Assembly: GCA_937982605.1 (NCBI GenBank)
Contig: CALJLC010000423.1
Coordinates: 1-5,430, forward strand
Direction: 5' to 3'
DNA from: an uncultured Gemmatimonadales bacterium
GTDB lineage: Bacteria > Gemmatimonadota > Gemmatimonadetes > Longimicrobiales > Gaopeijiaceae
Length of the DNA stretch: 5,430 nucleotides
The notes under the pieces are model-generated. The model had not been told where the DNA came from. It made no database searches and worked only from the letters and a program-made list of their open reading frames with translations. The translations under genes were made by a program, and so were the position numbers. Positions 1-5,430 of this stretch are shown one piece after another. The first letter of the stretch is position 1. Every line of letters begins with the position of its first letter.

Positions 1-494
1 GCCGCACGATCGAGGACGTGAACCAGTTCCACCCGGCGCGCACGTTCGGCGAGTACTCGGTGCTGGTGGCCATGTTCAACTACATGATCGGCAACACCGA
101 CTGGTCCCCGGTCTACTTCCACAACGTGAAGCTGGTGCGTACCGAGGAGGCTCGGTATCTGACCGTCCCCTACGACTTCGACTTCTCCGGGACCGTGAAC
201 GCGCGCTACGCCACGGTCGACCCGTCGCTCCACGACCAGATCCGGACGGTCACGCGGCGACTCTACCGGGGGTTCTGTCGGGACGAGCTCGTGTACGAGC
301 CCGCGGTCGCTCCCTTCCGTGAGCATCGCGACGCGATCCACCAGCTCTACCGGGACGTGGCGGCCCTCGGCTTCGAGGCGTTCGACATGGATCGTGCGGA
401 GGACTCGATCGAGTACTTCGAGGACTTCTGGAAGGTCGTCGACGACCCGGAGGAGTTCGAGGACGAGGTCCTCCGGGACTGCCGTCCGTGGTAG
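1..494 (+). CDS. C-terminal part of a protein with an atypical-kinase-like (HipA/CotH-like) C-lobe; 5' end outside the window
   Basis: The reading frame is open from base 3 to the TAG at 492-494 (about 163 residues) and continues off the left edge. The GTG at base 18 is internal to conserved-looking sequence and is not taken as the start. Near the beginning it has FNYMIGNTDWSP, then FHNVKL, and about 15 residues later VPYDFDFSG. This order (GN-x-D, then HN, then a hydrophobic stretch and DFD) resembles the catalytic Asp, the metal-binding Asn and the DFG-like Asp of atypical kinases such as HipA and CotH. The remainder is helical and acidic, ending in a Phe/Glu/Asp-rich segment. I have seen similar uncharacterised proteins with YMIGNTDW and PYDFD motifs in Gemmatimonadota and Bacteroidota. 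The substrate is unknown, and an inactive pseudokinase is possible. The stop overlaps the start of the next gene, so the two are probably co-translated. I am confident that it is coding and only moderately confident of the kinase-like fold. Confidence 0.85.
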   Translation, partial: RTIEDVNQFHPARTFGEYSVLVAMFNYMIGNTDWSPVYFHNVKLVRTEEARYLTVPYDFDFSGTVNARYATVDPSLHDQIRTVTRRLYRGFCRDELVYEPAVAPFREHRDAIHQLYRDVAALGFEAFDMDRAEDSIEYFEDFWKVVDDPEEFEDEVLRDCRPW

Positions 495-1099
495 GACGCG
501 CCCAGAGGCTCAACGCCCAGCGGCGCGTCGAGCAGGGCCTGGCCGAGATGGTCGGGCTCGTGCGCGGCGTGATCGCCGACGGGCGGGTGTCTCAGGACGA
601 GGCGCAGCGCCTCACCGATTGGACTCGAGACCACCCCGAGGTCGCCACGCGCTACCCGGCGAACCTCCTGGCGCGGCGTCTCGAGCGCATCTTCCTCGAC
701 GGCCGCGTCGACGGCCACGAGCGCAAGCGCCTGGCGGCGATGCTCGCCCAGCTCGCGGAGAACCCCACCGGCTTCGGCGGCGGATATCCGCTCGCCACGG
801 ACCTGCCGCTGACCCGCCCGCCCCCCGAGATCACCTTCGAGGGCCAGACCTTCGTCTTCGGTGGCGAGATGGCGTACGGCCCGCTGCACGCGTGCGAACG
901 CGAGGTGATGGAGCGAGGCGGCGTGGCGGAACGGACCGTGAACCGGCGCACCGACTACGTGGTGATCGGTCAGCTGGCCGCGACCGACTGGTGCCAGGCT
1001 CCGTTCGGGGCGCTCCTGGACCGGGTGGTGCAGTACCGGGGGCGCGGCGTTCCGATCGCCGTGGTCAGCGAGGAGCAGTGGGCCGACGCGCTCGGCTGA
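488..1099 (+). CDS. BRCT domain protein with N-terminal paired DGxV helical repeats
   Basis: This 203-residue protein starts at GTG 488, inside the end of the previous gene (7-nt overlap), and stops at TGA 1097-1099. Residues about 14-92 hold two related helical units, one around ADGRVSQDE (30-38) and one around LDGRVDGHE (70-78), each followed by a short helix; they look TerB-like or EF-hand-like. Residues about 114-203 form a single BRCT domain: a first strand TFVFGG, the GG turn at 144-145, strand TDYVVIG, and SEEQW near the end with the conserved Trp at 198. BRCT domains bind phosphopeptides or DNA ends in repair proteins, including NAD-dependent ligase. Stand-alone bacterial proteins with this exact arrangement, including the W-x-x-AP-x-G segment after the third strand, are a recognisable uncharacterised family. 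There is no ligase or nuclease domain, so it is probably a binding or scaffold protein. No strong Shine-Dalgarno precedes the GTG, consistent with translational coupling; ATG 548 would cut into the first helix. Confidence 0.9.
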   Translation: MVGRAQRLNAQRRVEQGLAEMVGLVRGVIADGRVSQDEAQRLTDWTRDHPEVATRYPANLLARRLERIFLDGRVDGHERKRLAAMLAQLAENPTGFGGGYPLATDLPLTRPPPEITFEGQTFVFGGEMAYGPLHACEREVMERGGVAERTVNRRTDYVVIGQLAATDWCQAPFGALLDRVVQYRGRGVPIAVVSEEQWADALG

Positions 1100-1109
1100 G
1101 ACGCGCCGG
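1100..1109. other. 10-nt convergent intergenic junction
   Basis: The BRCT gene (stop 1097-1099) and the M28 peptidase gene (stop codon complement 1110-1112) converge with ten bases between them. No hairpin followed by a T-run fits here, so transcription from each side probably runs into the other gene unless Rho acts. Confidence 0.85.
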
Positions 1110-2237
1110 CTACATCCCCAGTCGAATCCCCGCGAGCTTCGCCACCGCGCCCAGCGTCGTCTGCGCCGCGTTGAAGCCGAGCATGAAGTCGGCGTCGGAG
1201 AAGGTCTCGAAGAGGTCCGTGGTCTGGTGCCAGTGGGGGTTGGCCCGGTTGCCGGTCTCGTACAGACGCCGGTTCTCCCGAAGGCTCACCGCGGCCACCA
1301 GATCCATGAACGGCGTCGAGTCCGTGTTGCTCATGGCGTTGGAGAGGACGGCCGGATAGTCGGTGGCGTGCATGCGGTTGGCGTTGATGAGCGCCAGGCC
1401 GAGCCGCGCCGACTCTTCGGCCCGCGCCGAGTTGAGCTGGAACTCGACGTCGACGTCGGCGTCGAGCGCCTGGTCGTAGGTGACCGGATTGCCGTGGTCC
1501 CACATCATCATGTCGTGCTGGATCATCCCGAGCCACCGCGGCTCGGGGTACCGACCGGAGCCCGGCGGGTCCTCGACTCCCTGCATGTCGGCGCGCTGCT
1601 CGACGTACGCGCGCGCCCCGTTGAGGCCGGTCTCCTCGTTGTTCCACAGCGCGAAGCGGATGCTCCGGTCGGAGACCACGTCCGACGACGCCAGCACCCG
1701 GGCGATCTCCATCACGAGCGCGGTGCCCGAGCCGTCGTCGTTGGCCGCCTCGCCGCCGCCGCGGCCGTCCATGTGCGCCCCCAGGATGTACATCTCGTCG
1801 GGGTTCGTCGCTCCGATCTTCGTGGCGAAGACCTCCTCGCGCGGCTCCGGCGTGTCCGAGCCGCGAGGAGTGTACATGTAGTGCACGCGCTCGGTCTCGT
1901 ATCCCCAGCTCCGGAGCTGCTCCTCGATCCAGTCGATCGCGGCGGCGTTGCGCGGCGTGCCCTGCTCGCGGTCGCCGAACCGGGTCAGCCCGTAGACGAG
2001 CTGCTTGTACGAGTCGAAGTCCAGCCGGCGCACGATCCGCTGGTGCATGGAGTCGGCCGCGGTCATCGGCACGCCGCCCAGGACGTTGCGGAGGCTCCGT
2101 CGGAGCTCGGGCGGGTCGCTCACGCGCCGCTCCTCCGTCTGGGCCTGGGCCGCGGCGGGCGCGGGGAGCACGGGTAGCGTCAGGGCCGCGAGGGCCGCGA
2201 GGGCCGCGAGGGGAAGTGCGGGGCGAAGCGTTCTCAT
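1110..2237 (-). CDS. Secreted M28 family zinc metallopeptidase
   Basis: This gives 375 residues when started at ATG 2237. Residues 1 to about 30-32 are a signal peptide: MRTLRP, then an Ala/Leu core, then PAPAAAQAQ, so the product is exported. The domain at about 80-375 is an M28 peptidase, a cocatalytic two-zinc exopeptidase fold. The expected residues are present: H155 in GAHMDG, bridging D167 in NDDGSG, the catalytic/ligand pair E201-E202 in NNEETG, D242 in IQHDMM and H337 in HWHQTTD. TDSTPF (306 onward) is also typical. The enzyme should be active, probably an aminopeptidase or carboxypeptidase; the specificity cannot be read from sequence. An in-frame ATG at 2345, 3 nt after the stop of the preceding gene, would add 36 charged residues before the signal peptide, so 2237 is preferred even though it lacks an obvious Shine-Dalgarno. 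It lies 111 nt after the barrel gene. Confidence 0.93.
   Translation of the reverse strand: MRTLRPALPLAALAALAALTLPVLPAPAAAQAQTEERRVSDPPELRRSLRNVLGGVPMTAADSMHQRIVRRLDFDSYKQLVYGLTRFGDREQGTPRNAAAIDWIEEQLRSWGYETERVHYMYTPRGSDTPEPREEVFATKIGATNPDEMYILGAHMDGRGGGEAANDDGSGTALVMEIARVLASSDVVSDRSIRFALWNNEETGLNGARAYVEQRADMQGVEDPPGSGRYPEPRWLGMIQHDMMMWDHGNPVTYDQALDADVDVEFQLNSARAEESARLGLALINANRMHATDYPAVLSNAMSNTDSTPFMDLVAAVSLRENRRLYETGNRANPHWHQTTDLFETFSDADFMLGFNAAQTTLGAVAKLAGIRLGM
2182..2208. repeat. 9-bp tandem repeat, three perfect copies, in a signal-peptide coding region
   Basis: The unit AGGGCCGCG occurs three times head to tail and then decays. On the minus strand it encodes Leu-Ala-Ala triplets in the hydrophobic core of the M28 signal peptide. 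The unit length keeps the frame, so gain or loss of a copy would change core length by three residues. Confidence 0.9.
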
Positions 2238-2263
2238 GGGACCGTCGGAAAGGGCCGCTCGTG

Positions 2264-2284
2264 CGGACCGCAGGCGGCGGTCCG
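2264..2284 (-). terminator. Perfect 8-bp inverted repeat between the barrel gene and the M28 gene; possible terminator or leader hairpin
   Basis: CGGACCGC at 2264-2271 pairs perfectly with GCGGTCCG at 2277-2284, leaving a 5-nt loop. On the minus strand it lies 64 nt beyond the barrel stop and ends 26 nt before the M28 ATG. There is no real T-run after it (only CCCTTT about ten bases on), so an intrinsic terminator is uncertain. A structured leader or an attenuating element between two co-transcribed genes is equally possible. If translation began at 2345 the hairpin would be inside coding sequence. Confidence 0.4.
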
Positions 2285-2348
2285 GGTCGGACGCCGCAAC
2301 TTCCCGGTCGTCGCGGCCGCCGACAAGGCCGGCCCCGGGCGTCATGGG

Positions 2349-2939
2349 CTAGAAGCGCACGGCGAGCTCGAGCGTGATCGCGCGGTACACGTAGTAGAGG
2401 TCGACGCCGAGCGGCCCCGCGTCGGACCAGAGGAGCAGGCCGGCGAAGGGCAGAGCCGGGAGGTCTTCGGCCCACGAGACGAGCCGCTCGTCGTACCCGG
2501 TGACGATACCCGCGCGGTAGCCCACTCCGAACGCCACCGGCCCCCGGGTACCGTGCGCCCAGCTCCGCTCGATGCCCGCGATCCAGGATCGCTCGTCGTA
2601 GGAGTTGATGAAGCTCGCCAGGAACCACTGCGACCAGGAGAAGGCCATCCCCCACGTCCAGTCGAGCTCCGGGAACTGCGGCTCGAACGGGTGCATGGCC
2701 CACATGGCGGTGGTGAGCCGGCGCCGGTCCACCGATTCCCCGATCACGGCCGACCAGAGTGAGCCCCCCGACGCCTCCGGCTCGACCTGCTGAGCCTGGA
2801 GCGCCCGCGGGCCCGCGCCCGGGACCGCGCCGGCCAGGGCGAAGGCCACCCCGACCGCGACCCGGCGGCGAGCCCCGACGAGCGACGAGCCCCGAAGACT
2901 TGTGGGTCTCCGGGGCTCGGCCGTGCCGCTCCTGCTCAA
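2349..2939 (-). CDS. Small secreted outer-membrane beta-barrel protein, PagP-like
   Basis: This is a protein of up to 196 residues ending at TAG (complement 2349-2351). The only upstream start available in frame is TTG 2939, 4 nt after the stop of the sugar dehydrogenase; GTG 2849 would leave a signal peptide without its basic residues. Residues about 22-49 look like a signal peptide (GARRR, hydrophobic core, then ALQA before QQ). The mature part alternates polar and aromatic/hydrophobic residues: MAFSWSQWFLASFINSYDE (98-116), then AFGVGYRAGIVTGYDE (136-151), a Pro-rich LPALPFAGLLL, GVDLYYVY, and a terminal strand LELAVRF ending in Phe, the usual outer-membrane barrel signature. The G-x-GY-x-AGI-x-TGYD segment followed by a Pro/Leu stretch resembles the PagP (lipid A palmitoyltransferase) superfamily and related uncharacterised barrels. 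I cannot confirm the PagP catalytic residues, so enzymatic activity is not claimed. Probably co-transcribed with the dehydrogenase upstream. Confidence 0.72.
   Translation of the reverse strand: MSRSGTAEPRRPTSLRGSSLVGARRRVAVGVAFALAGAVPGAGPRALQAQQVEPEASGGSLWSAVIGESVDRRRLTTAMWAMHPFEPQFPELDWTWGMAFSWSQWFLASFINSYDERSWIAGIERSWAHGTRGPVAFGVGYRAGIVTGYDERLVSWAEDLPALPFAGLLLWSDAGPLGVDLYYVYRAITLELAVRF
2870..2919. repeat. Direct and inverted copies of GAGCCCCG forming an imperfect hairpin at the start of the barrel gene
   Basis: GAGCCCCGA occurs at 2870-2878 and again at 2887-2895, and the reverse complement CGGGGCTC lies at 2911-2918. The second and inverted copies form a hairpin: 9 bp (2886-2894 with 2911-2919), one A/C mismatch, 4 more bp (2896-2899 with 2906-2909) and a 6-nt loop. 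No T-run follows on either strand. It sits 25 nt beyond the dehydrogenase stop, inside the first codons of the barrel gene when started at TTG 2939, and could be a terminator-like or translation-limiting structure. The upstream direct copy could compete for the same arm. Confidence 0.6.
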
Positions 2940-2943
2940 GCGA

Positions 2944-4095
2944 TCAGTAGACGGGCTCGAGCCGGACGATCGGAGAAGGATCGCCGCGCCCGTCGATGGC
3001 GAGGTAGATGTAACCGTCGGGTCCCTGACGGACGTCGCGCACGCGCCCGATCCCCTGGGCCAGCCGCTCGACGCTCACCACGACGCCGCCGTCGATGGTC
3101 GTCCGCTCGAGGTACCCGCCCGAGAGCCCCCCGGAGAAGAGGCTGCCGCGCCACGCGGGGAACCGATCCCCGTCGTAGAGCATGAGGCCCGAGACCCCGA
3201 TCGAGGGGACCCAGACGTGGACGGGGTTCACCATCCCCTCGCGCATCGTCGCCTCGTGGATCCGGCGGCCTTCGCCGTAATTCACCCCGAAGCCGACGAC
3301 CGGCCACCCGTAGTTGGCCCCGCGCTGCACGAGGTTGATCTCGTCTCCGCCCATCGGACCATGCTCGTTCGCCCAGAGCTGACCGGTGACGGGATCACGG
3401 GTGAGGCCCTGCGGATTCCGATGGCCCCAGCTCCAGATCGACGGTTCGACGCCGGCCTCGGACACGAACGGGTTGTCGTCCGGAATGGTGCCGTCCTCGT
3501 TGATCCGGTTGATCGTGCCGGCGTGGTTCGAGCGGTCCTGCGCCGCGTGGGCCTCCAGGTTGCCCGACGGGGGATTCTGACGATCCCCCACGCTGAAGAA
3601 GAGGTGACCCTGTCCGTCGAAGACGATCCGCGAGCCGTAGTGTCCGTTCCGGCCGTCGGAGTCGGCCTCGAAGATCTCCTCGACGTTGGTGAGCCGGTCG
3701 TTCTCGAAGCGCGCCCGGATGATCGCTGTGGTCGAGGCATCTCCGTCGAGCGGCTTGGAGTAGCTCAGGTAGACGAGGCGATTCGCACCGAAATCCGGGT
3801 GCGGGACCACGTCGAGCAGGCCGCCCTGCCCCTCGAAGTGCACCGGGGGCAGACCGGGAACCGGGTCGGGGAGCAGCATCCCGTCCCGGATGATGCGCAG
3901 GCGCCCGGGACGCTCGGTCACGAGCATGTCCCCGCCCGGCAGGAACGCGATCGACCACGGGTTCTGCAGCCCGTCGGCGACCGTGACGATGTGGTAGTCG
4001 TGATACGTGGAGCGCCGGAACTCCTGGGCATCCACGGCGCCGGCGACGGCGAGGGCGACGCACGCGGCGCCCGTGATCGTGCTGAGTCGGTGCAT
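2944..4095 (-). CDS. Periplasmic PQQ-dependent aldose sugar dehydrogenase (YliI/Asd family)
   Basis: This 383-residue protein begins at ATG 4095, preceded by AGGAG with 5-nt spacing. Residues 1-23 are a signal peptide (MHRLSTITGAACVALAVAG, cleavage VDA before QEF). The rest is a six-bladed glucose/sorbosone dehydrogenase propeller of the usual length for the soluble family. Recognisable features are LQNPWSIAFLPGGDMLVTER (residues 43-62), GHYGSRI with H152 as the probable catalytic base, FFSVGDR, SWGHRNPQG with R226-N227 at the PQQ site, NEHGPMGGDEIN, and GRVRDVRQGPDGYIYL with R351/R353 matching the cofactor-binding arginines. It should oxidise aldoses in the periplasm using pyrroloquinoline quinone and calcium, passing electrons to an acceptor not encoded here. 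No fused cytochrome domain is present and no PQQ synthesis genes are in view. Frame extension beyond 4095 gives low-complexity Arg-rich sequence and is rejected. Confidence 0.95.
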   Translation of the reverse strand: MHRLSTITGAACVALAVAGAVDAQEFRRSTYHDYHIVTVADGLQNPWSIAFLPGGDMLVTERPGRLRIIRDGMLLPDPVPGLPPVHFEGQGGLLDVVPHPDFGANRLVYLSYSKPLDGDASTTAIIRARFENDRLTNVEEIFEADSDGRNGHYGSRIVFDGQGHLFFSVGDRQNPPSGNLEAHAAQDRSNHAGTINRINEDGTIPDDNPFVSEAGVEPSIWSWGHRNPQGLTRDPVTGQLWANEHGPMGGDEINLVQRGANYGWPVVGFGVNYGEGRRIHEATMREGMVNPVHVWVPSIGVSGLMLYDGDRFPAWRGSLFSGGLSGGYLERTTIDGGVVVSVERLAQGIGRVRDVRQGPDGYIYLAIDGRGDPSPIVRLEPVY

Positions 4096-4253
4096 CGGGT
4101 CTCCTGGCTGGCGCCCGCCCGGAGCGCCGGGCCGCGCGCGGATCGTCGAACGTCCGGAGGGACACCCGGGCGGAGCCCAGGTTCCTCGGCTCCATCGTAC
4201 GGAGCGGGACCGGATCCGGCGAGCGGGAGCGTCCGGCACGGGCCGGCCCGCCG
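4096..4253. other. 158-nt intergenic gap between the deacetylase and sugar dehydrogenase genes
   Basis: This is the largest gap in the window. It holds the dehydrogenase ribosome site, a 12-nt palindrome CGGGCCGGCCCG at 4239-4250 just past the deacetylase stop, and a 10-nt palindrome CCGGATCCGG at 4210-4219. The first overlaps a 5-bp stem (CCGGC 4233-4237 with GCCGG 4242-4246). Neither is followed by T-residues. A minus-strand TACGAT (4194-4199) resembles a -10 box, but no -35 fits, so the promoter presumed here cannot be placed. Confidence 0.5.
4101..4105 (-). promoter_or_regulatory. Ribosome binding site of the sugar dehydrogenase
   Basis: On the minus strand AGGAG is followed by 5 nt and then ATG 4095. 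It is the clearest Shine-Dalgarno in the window and fixes the start that also gives a clean signal peptide. Confidence 0.85.
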
Positions 4254-5430
4254 TCAGAAGACGCTGCGCGCGAAGATCGGGTAGAGCTCGTGATAGGGCA
4301 GGACGCGCTCGCGGAAGTCGTCCACGATCTCGAGCAGCGCTCGGAGCGCGGGGACCTCGGCCGGCATCACCCGGTGGAAGAAGAGGTCGAGGAAGGTCCC
4401 CTCGTCCAGGGTCCGTTGCAGGAGCGCGCGGATCTCGTCGCGACCGGCCGGGGTCGAGTACGGCACGAACTCCGCCTCGCGGCCCGTGAGCAGATACGGG
4501 TTGTCGGGCCGCCACGAGACGAGCGTGTCGGGCGTCACGACGTTCGACGAGATCCCCCGGGCGGCGGTGTAGTAGCGGGAGACTGCGTCCCGCTCCGCGG
4601 GCCCGAAGTCGTGATAGGGGGCCACGAAGACGTTCCAGCCGTTGTACTCCCGGTCGACGATCCACTGCTGGGTCGTGCGCAGGTCGAAGTCGAGCTCACC
4701 GGGGGAGAGGGTCGAGAGGGAGTCGTGCTGGAGGGTGTGGCTCACGATCGACCACCCCGCGGCGTGCACGTCGTCGAGCATCGCCTCGGTCATGTAGCCG
4801 GCCCACCCCTGGTCGACGGGCGTCGGGTTCACGGCGACGTTGGCCGGCAGATCGAACTCCTGGAAGAGCGGCCAGGCGTTGTCGTACACGCTCAGGAAGC
4901 CGTCGTCGAAGGTGATCGTGATGGCGCCCCTCATGACGACCCCGACCTGGATCGAGTCGGTGGGGCTGCCCAGCGCGGCCACGATCCAGGTGCTCCCCTC
5001 GTCGCCGCCGGTCACGAGTCCGTCCGGCGAGACCGAGGCCACCAGCGGATCCCGCGACGTCCAGGTGACGCCCGAGCCGTTCGTCGGATTGCCGAAGGCG
5101 TCGGAGTAGGTCGGGGCGAGGAAGGCGGTCTCGCCGCGCGCGCTCAGCAGGACGCTGTCCGCGAAGAGCTCTGCGAAGACCGGGTCACCCGGCTGGACGT
5201 CGGCCAGGAACTCGATCTCCAGGAGCTGGCCCCGGGTCTCGAGGTTGGCAAAGGCGCGCTGCGTGCCCGGGGTCGTGCCCAGCGACCAGACCGCGGCGAC
5301 CGAGCCGGTGACGTCGCTGGGCGTTTCCTGCTGGGACGCGATCATCCCCGACGCGGCTCCGACGCTCCAGGAGACGACCGCCCCGGGGTAGGCCGACCCG
5401 GCGAGGTCCTGGACCCGCGCGGAGAGCGCG
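4254..5430 (-). CDS. Surface polysaccharide deacetylase (NodB-like) with N-terminal Big domains; N-terminus outside the window
   Basis: 391 residues are visible and the frame is still open at the right edge; ATG 5345 is internal to a domain. Visible residues about 1-75 look like a Big-1 (invasin-type) Ig-like domain: ALSARVQD, PGAVVSWSV, then VWSLGTTPGTQ. Residues about 88-167 look like a Big-2 domain: VLLSARGETAFL, SDAFGNP, VTWTSRDPLVASVSPDG, then VTGG. From about 168 comes a NodB homology domain: TFDDG (173-177, acid and metal Asp), H231-TLQ-H235 metal ligands, APYHDFG as motif 3, and LDLFFH (H352) as motif 4. Members remove N-acetyl or O-acetyl groups from polysaccharides with a divalent metal. 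The core residues are present, so activity is likely. Motif 3 lacks the usual Arg, as in the IcaB/PgaB-like branch. Big domains imply display at the cell surface. The signal peptide is presumably upstream of the window. Confidence 0.92.
   Translation of the reverse strand, partial: ALSARVQDLAGSAYPGAVVSWSVGAASGMIASQQETPSDVTGSVAAVWSLGTTPGTQRAFANLETRGQLLEIEFLADVQPGDPVFAELFADSVLLSARGETAFLAPTYSDAFGNPTNGSGVTWTSRDPLVASVSPDGLVTGGDEGSTWIVAALGSPTDSIQVGVVMRGAITITFDDGFLSVYDNAWPLFQEFDLPANVAVNPTPVDQGWAGYMTEAMLDDVHAAGWSIVSHTLQHDSLSTLSPGELDFDLRTTQQWIVDREYNGWNVFVAPYHDFGPAERDAVSRYYTAARGISSNVVTPDTLVSWRPDNPYLLTGREAEFVPYSTPAGRDEIRALLQRTLDEGTFLDLFFHRVMPAEVPALRALLEIVDDFRERVLPYHELYPIFARSVF

Noticed and set aside
18..20. 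GTG at base 18 as the true start of the first gene
   Set aside because: The frame continues to the left edge and the GTG falls inside conserved-looking sequence, so the gene is taken as truncated by the window.
347..889. Minus-strand frame (180 codons) across the plus-strand gene pair
   Set aside because: It is a shadow frame with no motif, start signal or signal peptide.
319..1359. Plus-strand frame of 346 codons spanning the kinase-like and BRCT genes
   Set aside because: It overlaps two supported genes in another frame and encodes Arg/Ser/Ala-rich low-complexity sequence.
1227..2177. Long plus-strand open frame (about 316 codons) opposite the M28 peptidase
   Set aside because: It is a mirror frame of a well-supported peptidase; it is rich in Val/Arg/His and has no recognisable family.
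4194..4223. Minus-strand TACGAT as a -10 promoter box for the dehydrogenase
   Set aside because: No -35 box with a usable match occurs at 16-18 nt spacing, so it is not distinguishable from chance.
2902..4284. Long plus-strand open frame (about 460 codons) opposite the sugar dehydrogenase
   Set aside because: It is antisense to a gene with clear PQQ-enzyme motifs. Its product is low-complexity Asp/Val/Arg/Pro sequence with no domain, as expected from high GC.
4096..4665. Upstream extension of the dehydrogenase reading frame by about 190 codons
   Set aside because: It overlaps the deacetylase 3' end and encodes Arg/Pro-rich sequence. The signal peptide and AGGAG site fix the start at 4095.
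1..5430. tRNA, rRNA, CRISPR array or insertion sequence
   Set aside because: I saw no cloverleaf pattern, regularly spaced repeats, transposase motifs or terminal inverted repeats.

Overview
The window is about 5.4 kb of very GC-rich bacterial DNA, densely coding, with no RNA genes, CRISPR arrays or mobile elements that I can see. Strong G/C third-position bias, many secreted proteins whose signal peptides end in A-x-A followed by Q, and the mix of families (M28 peptidase, soluble PQQ sugar dehydrogenase, Big-domain deacetylase) suggest a Gram-negative high-GC environmental bacterium. Gemmatimonadota is my best guess, but this is an inference from style and not from a marker gene.

Layout. 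Two genes lie on the + strand at the left: the 3' end of a protein with an atypical-kinase-like C-lobe (before 3 to 494), overlapping by 7 nt a BRCT-domain protein (488-1099). Four genes lie on the - strand and are read from right to left: a Big-domain/NodB polysaccharide deacetylase, truncated by the right edge (4254 to beyond 5430); a periplasmic PQQ-dependent aldose dehydrogenase (2944-4095); a small predicted outer-membrane beta-barrel with PagP-like features (2349-2939, non-ATG start); and a secreted M28 zinc peptidase (1110-2237). The two directions converge at 1099/1110 with only 10 nt between stop codons.

How the genes fit together. All four minus-strand products are predicted to be exported (signal peptides are visible for three; the fourth has extracellular Ig-like domains), so the group is an envelope/secretion neighbourhood acting on peptides, sugars and polysaccharides. 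No shared pathway is evident. The sugar dehydrogenase and the barrel gene are only 4 nt apart and are probably co-transcribed. The deacetylase-dehydrogenase gap (158 nt) and the barrel-peptidase gap (111 nt) could hold promoters or terminators. The plus-strand pair is cytoplasmic in character and unrelated to it.

I did not find a convincing undescribed system. The items most worth a second look are the kinase-like protein translationally coupled to a BRCT protein, the Ig-domain deacetylase lacking the motif-3 arginine, the PagP-like barrel with an imperfect hairpin at its start, and a 9-bp tandem repeat inside the peptidase signal peptide.
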